64,000 nucleotides of DNA from Patescibacteria group bacterium (lineage in GTDB: Bacteria; Patescibacteria; Paceibacteria; UBA9973; UBA2103): NCBI GenBank assembly GCA_004322365.1, contig SCTS01000002.1:1-64000 (forward strand), given 5' to 3'. The notes under the pieces were generated by a model. That model saw only the letters and a list, made by a program, of their open reading frames with translations. It searched no databases and had not been told where the DNA came from. Position 1 is the stretch's first letter. Every line of letters begins with the position of its first letter. Below, in pieces: positions 60,088 through 64,000 of this stretch. The translations under genes and the position numbers were made by a program.

Positions 60088-60618
60088 TTACAAAAGACGT
60101 CGTCGTGGATTAAATTCGCGTTCACGCTCACGAGGCATTTTTGCTTTTACTAATTCCCCAACCTCATTGAGTACAAAGATAGCATCGAAGCCATCATCTA
60201 TTTGTGGAGGAAATTTCTTGAGATGATCAACTCGACCATCAAATAGTTTTCGAGTTGTTTTTTCTTCAGCGCTCCGCGCCTGAACGCGCGCCCACGCATG
60301 TTCTTCTGGAGTATCAACAAATATTCCTTGTATTCTCTTCACACCGTTCGCTCGCGCGAATGCAATAAGCTCTCGTCGATATCCATTAAGAAAAGTGCCG
60401 TCAAGGACTACAGTCTTACCTGCGCGATAGAGCTCGAGCATGCGTGAACCAATATGTTCAAATACCGCCGGAGTAGATGACTCCGCACGACTAAGTCCGA
60501 ACGCCTCTCGAACGGTGTCGAAACTTATATATTCATAGGCATACTTTTGAGCAAGCTTGGTGAGATTTGTCGATTTACCAGAGCCCGGAAGCCCCATCCC
60601 TACCATCAGTTTTGCCAT
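60088..60618 (-). CDS. P-loop AAA_33-type kinase
   Basis: The 176-residue protein begins MAKLMVGMGLPGSGKSTNLT (Walker A). YISFDTVREAFGL (substrate Asp), KTVVLDGTFLNGYRRELIAF (Walker B region, as in polynucleotide kinase-like enzymes), GIFVDTPEEHAWARVQARSA and RVDHLKKFPPQIDDGFDAIF follow. The end is strongly basic (REREREFNPRRRLL), which may bind nucleic acid. RNA or DNA 5'-kinase or small-molecule kinase is possible. It is about 30 bases upstream of the EEP gene. Confidence 0.82.
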   Translation of the reverse strand: MAKLMVGMGLPGSGKSTNLTKLAQKYAYEYISFDTVREAFGLSRAESSTPAVFEHIGSRMLELYRAGKTVVLDGTFLNGYRRELIAFARANGVKRIQGIFVDTPEEHAWARVQARSAEEKTTRKLFDGRVDHLKKFPPQIDDGFDAIFVLNEVGELVKAKMPREREREFNPRRRLL

Positions 60619-60691
60619 ACGCCTACCCTAATGTACTTAGGGGAGAGAGGCAAGGAAACGTATGAGATTGAAAAAATCAGAACTATCGCTT

Positions 60692-60943
60692 TCAACGATG
60701 AATACAACCTGCCCAACAACAAGGCCTGCGCATCCCGCCTTTAAGTTTCGAAAGTGCCTTCTCAATACGGATATTCCTTGTTTCCGCTTTTTTCCCAGAG
60801 ATGACCCAGCAGATCCATTCATTGCGTGCGAGCGGTGTAATATCCTCCCATACGGCAAGCGTCTTAGGTATTTTAAGTATCGCCGTTTCTAAATCTTCCG
60901 GCATTTTGTGTACCACACCACCAGCAAGCGTTTGTTTGGTCAT
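60692..60943 (-). CDS. YdeI/OmpD-associated-family protein (short)
   Basis: The 83-residue protein has the conserved C-terminal YdeI region: DLETAILKIPKTLAVWEDIT, PLARNEWICWVISGKKAETR, RNIRIEKALSKLKGGMRRPC and CCWAGCIHR. It lacks the N-terminal domain of full-length YdeI (about 190 residues), but short forms like this are common. The family is linked to stress or antimicrobial-peptide resistance without a known mechanism. The Cys-Cys-Trp end is typical. It is the last member of the small-gene group. Confidence 0.8.
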   Translation of the reverse strand: MTKQTLAGGVVHKMPEDLETAILKIPKTLAVWEDITPLARNEWICWVISGKKAETRNIRIEKALSKLKGGMRRPCCWAGCIHR

Positions 60944-60972
60944 ACGGTCATGGTATCAAATCGTCTGTGGAG

Positions 60973-61010
60973 ATAATCACGTCAAACTTAACAAAGTTTG
61001 ACGTGATTAT
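60973..61010. repeat. Perfect 17-bp stem hairpin
   Basis: ATAATCACGTCAAACTT pairs exactly with AAGTTTGACGTGATTAT around AACA. It shares the sequence GACGTGATT with the hairpin at 61144-61167. Between the two (61011-61143) lie two near-repeats CGCGACGCGAATTTG and CGCGAAGCGAATTTG, but no gene is seen. Confidence 0.8.
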
Positions 61011-61143
61011 TATCTATTCTCGTCTTGGCGCCTTGTGGGGCGTCCGCGACGCGAATTTGCACCTAGGACTTCTTGGTGCCATATCTATGGCACTCGCGAA
61101 GCGAATTTGAGCTTACAAGTCTTTCCGATGATGATATAACCTC

Positions 61144-61172
61144 GTCGAAATTTGCTAATTTCGACGTGATTT
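61144..61172 (+). terminator. Hairpin with T-run next to the tRNA gene
   Basis: CGTCGAAATT, loop TGCT, AATTTCGACG, then TGATTTTT. The T-run is on the plus strand, so it would end rightward transcription coming toward the tRNA. Confidence 0.55.
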
Positions 61173-61189
61173 TTACGCTTAAAAATCAG

Positions 61190-61260
61190 CTGCGGGACCT
61201 GGACTCGAACCAAGATAGCCTCCTCCAGAGGGAGGTGTCCTACCATTAGACGATCCCGCA
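61190..61260 (-). tRNA. tRNA-Gln (anticodon CUG)
   Basis: Read on the minus strand, the acceptor stem is TGCGGGA / TCCCGCA, the D-arm GTCTAATGGTAGGAC, the anticodon arm CCTCC-CTCTGGA-GGAGG with anticodon CTG, and the T-arm CTTGG-TTCGAGT-CCAGG. The weak U1-A72 pair is typical for tRNA-Gln. The CCA end is not encoded. All four stems close, so I expect a working gene. Confidence 0.93.
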
Positions 61261-61269
61261 ATTCTTAAC

Positions 61270-61318
61270 TAGCTTCTAGCTTTCAGCTTCTAGCTGTTAG
61301 CTGTTAGCTGTTAGCTTT
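61270..61318. repeat. Heptamer tandem tract 4
   Basis: Seven consecutive units: TAGCTTC, TAGCTTT, CAGCTTC, TAGCTGT, TAGCTGT, TAGCTGT, TAGCTTT. It lies between the tRNA 5' end and the PQ-loop gene. Confidence 0.88.
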
Positions 61319-61346
61319 TAGAGAATACTATGGAAACAAAGCAGAT

Positions 61347-61958
61347 TCAACGCAGAGCAGAGATGGGTTTTGGGATGTTTCGTCTTTTGAAAAGGCAGAT
61401 ACTTATAACAATAGTATTGAGGGTGGCGCTCATCGCAAGGTATACAACGGTGAGGAAATTATACTGAGCAAGGGCTACAAGTCCAATAAGCCCTGTTGCG
61501 GTGAAAAGAAGCCACGATGAAAGCGATTCACTCCACGGCTCTTCCAAGACCTTACGGATCGTTGGCACATATCCGAATGCATCAATCGCAGTAACCATGA
61601 GAATTGAAAGAAGTGGAGCATTGAGTTGCCACCATACAAGAATCGCAAAAAGAGCGAGTACAAGCAGTGCTACATCCCCCTTCGTAATATTTTTTGTTCC
61701 ATATTTAAAAGAAAGAAGAAAAACCAAAAATGTAAGCACTGACCACAGAGCGAGTAACAAAACACCGTACCCGCCACCTCCATACCAACCTCCCACAGCG
61801 GCAGTGCCTGTCGTGATGGACCAAATAAGCCATGTGTATGGGTGGGGCGTGGTTTGCCTCCGAACCATACTTCGTATGTAAGGTATGTACGAAAGCGCAC
61901 CAAGAACGAGCGAAAGAACAGTCGCCACAATTTTAAAATCGATTGGAAACGGAAACAT
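61347..61958 (-). CDS. PQ-loop/SWEET-like seven-helix membrane protein
   Basis: The 203-residue protein has about seven hydrophobic segments and two PQ-loop-like motifs. The first is LGALSYIPYIRSMVRRQTTP followed by HPYTWLIW; the second is DAFGYVPTIRKVLEEPWSES followed by LSSWLLF. They lie at matching places in two three-helix repeats, as in bacterial SemiSWEET/PQ-loop proteins fused in tandem. A transporter role is likely; the substrate is unknown. The gene lies between the heptamer tract and a 21-bp inverted repeat. Confidence 0.75.
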   Translation of the reverse strand: MFPFPIDFKIVATVLSLVLGALSYIPYIRSMVRRQTTPHPYTWLIWSITTGTAAVGGWYGGGGYGVLLLALWSVLTFLVFLLSFKYGTKNITKGDVALLVLALFAILVWWQLNAPLLSILMVTAIDAFGYVPTIRKVLEEPWSESLSSWLLFTATGLIGLVALAQYNFLTVVYLAMSATLNTIVISICLFKRRNIPKPISALR

Positions 61959-61988
61959 ATCGTCAGTATACTCTCAGAAACAAAGCAT

Positions 61989-62032
61989 TTTCTCCATGTA
62001 TCACTGTAGCACTACAGTGATACATGGAGAAA
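61989..62032. repeat. Near-perfect palindrome with 21-bp arms
   Basis: TTTCTCCATGTATCACTGTAG, two bases CA, then its exact complement. It lies between the IMP dehydrogenase end and the PQ-loop gene start and could be a terminator, operator or both. Confidence 0.75.
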
Positions 62033-62048
62033 GAAAGCGAAAATAAAA

Positions 62049-62065
62049 CCTCGAGAACATCGAGG
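62049..62065. repeat. Small hairpin downstream of the IMP dehydrogenase gene
   Basis: CCTCGA, loop GAACA, TCGAGG: perfect 6-bp stem in a row with the hairpins on each side. Confidence 0.55.
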
Positions 62066-62083
62066 GATTCTACTTCAGACTAC

Positions 62084-62104
62084 GGTGCGCGCTTCGTTCG
62101 CACC
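62084..62104 (-). terminator. Hairpin touching the IMP dehydrogenase stop codon
   Basis: GGTGCG at 62084-62089 pairs with CGCACC at 62099-62104, extended by GACTA/TAGTC around a bulge. It starts at the stop codon. It lacks a T-run, so the termination function is uncertain. Confidence 0.5.
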
Positions 62105-63156
62105 TAGTCTTCAAAAACTTTCGCAAGAGAGTGCGGATTGTTTTCTTTGACTGATGCTCCCGAAACTACCATGAACTGAACTTTCTTTTCAAAGTCAGAA
62201 AGTTTTTTTGCACCAACATACCCCATAGAAACTCGAATACCTCCCACGAGCTTCGAAACAACATCCTCAAGCGTACCTGCGTATGGCACCAATGCTGAAA
62301 CACCTTCAGGAACAATGCCTTTTGAAGTACCGAGGTAACGGTCATTTGCTTTTCCTTTTTTCAGAACTGCCAAAGAGCCCATGCCACGATACTCTTTGAA
62401 TTTTTTTCCACCAACGGTAACCATTTTTCCTGGTGCGGCGTCAGTACCCGCAAGAGTGTTTCCAAGCATGACAGCAGAGGCGCCAGCACCCAGTGCTTTC
62501 GCAATGTCGCCCGACATACGAATACCTCCATCAGCAATAACAGGAACTCCGAATTTTTTTGCAACTGCAACCACCTCCATAATTGCTGAAAGTTGTGGCA
62601 CACCGACGCCCGAAACAATGCGTGTAGTGCAAATGGAACCAGGACCAATACCAACTTTAATTCCATCTGCAAATTTAACGAGTTCGAGCGCAGCTTCTTT
62701 TGTTGCAATGTTTCCAACGAGAAGTGGTGTTTTGCCTATGGCTTTCTTTATTCTTCTTGCACCAGCAACAACATTCATGTTGTGACCATGTGCTGAGTCA
62801 ACCGCAATCACATCAGCCCCTGCTTTTTTGAGAGCGATAGCTCGCTCCAAATCAAATGCACTACATGCAGCGCCAACACGCACACCTGCTTTCTTAACTT
62901 CCTTCACCATTTTTACTTCCTCTTCAAGTGTATTTGAGCGGTGAATAATTCCTAAGCCTCCAAGCTTACCCAGAGCAATCGCCATCTTCGTTTCCGTCAC
63001 TTTGTCCATCGCAGCAGAAATGATTGGTATGGTAAGAAAAAAACCACGAGCAATCGCGGTCTCTACATTTGCTTCGCGCGGCTCAACAGAACTTCGAGCA
63101 GGCCGAATCAAGACATCATCGAAAGTCAAAAACTTCCCTGTGTGTACTTTCCCCAT
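62104..63156 (-). CDS. guaB: IMP dehydrogenase without CBS domains
   Basis: IMP dehydrogenase oxidises IMP to XMP, the first step to GTP. The 350-residue TIM-barrel protein shows LTFDDVLIRPARSSVEP, PIISAAMDKVTETKMAIALG, GADVIAVDSAHGHNMNV, the catalytic loop VGIGPGSICTTRIVSGVGVP with Cys, VPVIADGGIRMSGDIAKALG, KEYRGMGSLAVLKKG and the flap VPEGVSALVPYAGTLEDVVS. The two CBS domains normally inserted after the first helices (total about 490 residues) are absent. GMP reductase is the main alternative, but the flap and C-terminus fit IMPDH better. It is divergent from purN with about 67 bases between. Confidence 0.88.
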   Translation of the reverse strand: MGKVHTGKFLTFDDVLIRPARSSVEPREANVETAIARGFFLTIPIISAAMDKVTETKMAIALGKLGGLGIIHRSNTLEEEVKMVKEVKKAGVRVGAACSAFDLERAIALKKAGADVIAVDSAHGHNMNVVAGARRIKKAIGKTPLLVGNIATKEAALELVKFADGIKVGIGPGSICTTRIVSGVGVPQLSAIMEVVAVAKKFGVPVIADGGIRMSGDIAKALGAGASAVMLGNTLAGTDAAPGKMVTVGGKKFKEYRGMGSLAVLKKGKANDRYLGTSKGIVPEGVSALVPYAGTLEDVVSKLVGGIRVSMGYVGAKKLSDFEKKVQFMVVSGASVKENNPHSLAKVFED

Positions 63157-63223
63157 GCCTCAGGATACCATAATTGGTATAAGGTCGCCAAGTAGCGGGC
63201 TTTAGGTGGAAAACACACAAAAT

Positions 63224-63820
63224 ATGAGCGCTAAAACACCTAAAAATCTAGCCGTCTTTGTGTCAGGGACAGGTTCGAATTTTGAAGCCATGCTGAAAGA
63301 GCATATCCCCATCAAACTCGTAGTTGCTGATCGTCCATGCAAGGCAATCGACAGAGCGAAAGAAGTAGGAATCCCCACGGCACTCATAGAACGTAAAAAT
63401 TTTGGTACTAGCTTCGACCGAGGACTGTACACACAAAAAATTCTAGAAGTATTGCAAACCCATGGAATTGATTTGGTTGCCATGGCTGGCTTCATGACCA
63501 TCCTTGGAGACTCTCTCTTCACTACATACGACGGATACATTCTTAATACACATCCATCTCTCCTTCCCCTATTTAAAGGTGATCATGCGGTGAAAGACGC
63601 TCTTGAGGCTAGGGCAAAAGAAACAGGATGCACGATCCACATTGCAACAGCAGATCTCGATGATGGCCCGATACTTGCACAAAGAAGTGTGCCAATACTT
63701 CCAAACGACAGCATAGAAACCCTTCATGAGAGAATCAAGATTGAAGAAAGGAAGCTCTATCCCGAGGTATTAAAAAACATACTAGTTGGTAACCTTGTCC
63801 TTCCTCAGACAGTAGTTTAG
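63224..63820 (+). CDS. purN: Phosphoribosylglycinamide formyltransferase
   Basis: PurN transfers a formyl group from 10-formyl-THF to GAR in purine synthesis. From ATG 63224 the protein has 198 residues. It shows LAVFVSGTGSNFEAMLKEHI (phosphate loop), VVADRPCKAIDRAKEVGI, LVAMAGFMTILGDSL, YILNTHPSLLPLFKGDHAVK (catalytic Asn-His) and GCTIHIATADLDDGPILAQR (catalytic Asp), all in order. GTG 63206 is an upstream alternative. The presence of PurN is unusual if the rest of the de novo pathway is missing, as it is in many CPR genomes; only this window was seen. Confidence 0.92.
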   Translation: MSAKTPKNLAVFVSGTGSNFEAMLKEHIPIKLVVADRPCKAIDRAKEVGIPTALIERKNFGTSFDRGLYTQKILEVLQTHGIDLVAMAGFMTILGDSLFTTYDGYILNTHPSLLPLFKGDHAVKDALEARAKETGCTIHIATADLDDGPILAQRSVPILPNDSIETLHERIKIEERKLYPEVLKNILVGNLVLPQTVV

Positions 63821-63944
63821 AATAGGCGCTGACCTACAATTGAATACGTATCAAGAGTGTGAGGAGGCATCTGGGCCTACGATTCACCAGCAACTTGTCG
63901 AAAGATAAAGTGCTACCAGCCCTTCGGGGAAAGATATCTTACAC

Positions 63945-63975
63945 AAAATCTTTCCTTAATAGGGAAAGATTTTTT
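63945..63975 (+). terminator. Rho-independent terminator after purN
   Basis: AAAATCTTTCC and GGAAAGATTTT form an 11-bp stem around TTAATAG, followed by a T-run (TTTTTTATTT). Between the purN stop at 63820 and the terminator I see no further gene. Confidence 0.8.
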
Positions 63976-64000
63976 ATTTATTATTCACTCATTAATCAAC

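Overview
The window looks like a piece of a Candidate Phyla Radiation (Patescibacteria, most likely Parcubacteria-type) chromosome. This is inference from gene content. The evidence is a giant surface protein with VGIG-type repeats fused to helix-turn-helix domains, a very small AAK-rich basic protein, an O-antigen-ligase-like protein with C-terminal TPRs, a VirD4-like ATPase, a Cas2-like PaaX-type regulator, a tiny GIY-YIG nuclease gene and a SecA without the C-terminal zinc segment. TGA is used as a stop codon, which argues against recoded lineages such as Gracilibacteria.

Layout. 1-8518: one giant leftward gene, broken by a frameshift near 2405 and running off the left edge. 9118-13705: small HTH gene, secA, a 31-residue histone-H1-like peptide and murB, separated by strong hairpins. 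14071-21450: O-antigen ligase/TPR protein, two GT39-like membrane glycosyltransferases, GtrA-like protein and flippase. 21513-50496: a long, almost unbroken leftward glycan island. It holds many GT4 and GT2 glycosyltransferases, five methyltransferases, GDP-mannose synthesis and 4,6-dehydration, and a dTDP-deoxysugar set (RmlA, RmlB, a 4-ketoreductase-like SDR, a C-methyltransferase, a half-size 2,3-dehydratase and a Gfo/Idh oxidoreductase). It also carries a tandem YvcK pair and a truncated UDP-sugar dehydrogenase. 50515-58089: lamin-tail secreted protein, degenerate VirD4-like ATPase, PaaX/Cas2-like regulator, membrane protein and a 1006-residue secreted lipase-like hydrolase. 58339-63820: housekeeping and salvage genes (two P-loop kinases, NUDIX, endonuclease/phosphatase, YdeI-like, tRNA-Gln, PQ-loop membrane protein, IMP dehydrogenase, PurN).

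How the parts fit. The 14-50 kb region makes nucleotide sugars, decorates them, assembles an oligosaccharide on a lipid, flips it and polymerises or ligates it, so it is best read as the surface-glycan locus. The 51-58 kb block looks like a small regulon: a 42-bp palindrome (one perfect copy, two near-perfect) lies upstream of the VirD4-like gene, the PaaX-like gene itself and the lipase gene.

Most unusual non-coding structure: (i) the PaaX-linked palindromes; (ii) inverted repeats with the core ACCCCCACACC that bound the GIY-YIG gene exactly and also bound a 112-bp non-coding element; (iii) four tracts of tandem heptamers, two of them inside glycosyltransferase genes; (iv) clusters of tandem perfect hairpins, several with CGT/CGG triloops, one of them inside a coding region. 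All coordinates were read by eye and may be off by one or two bases for short sites.
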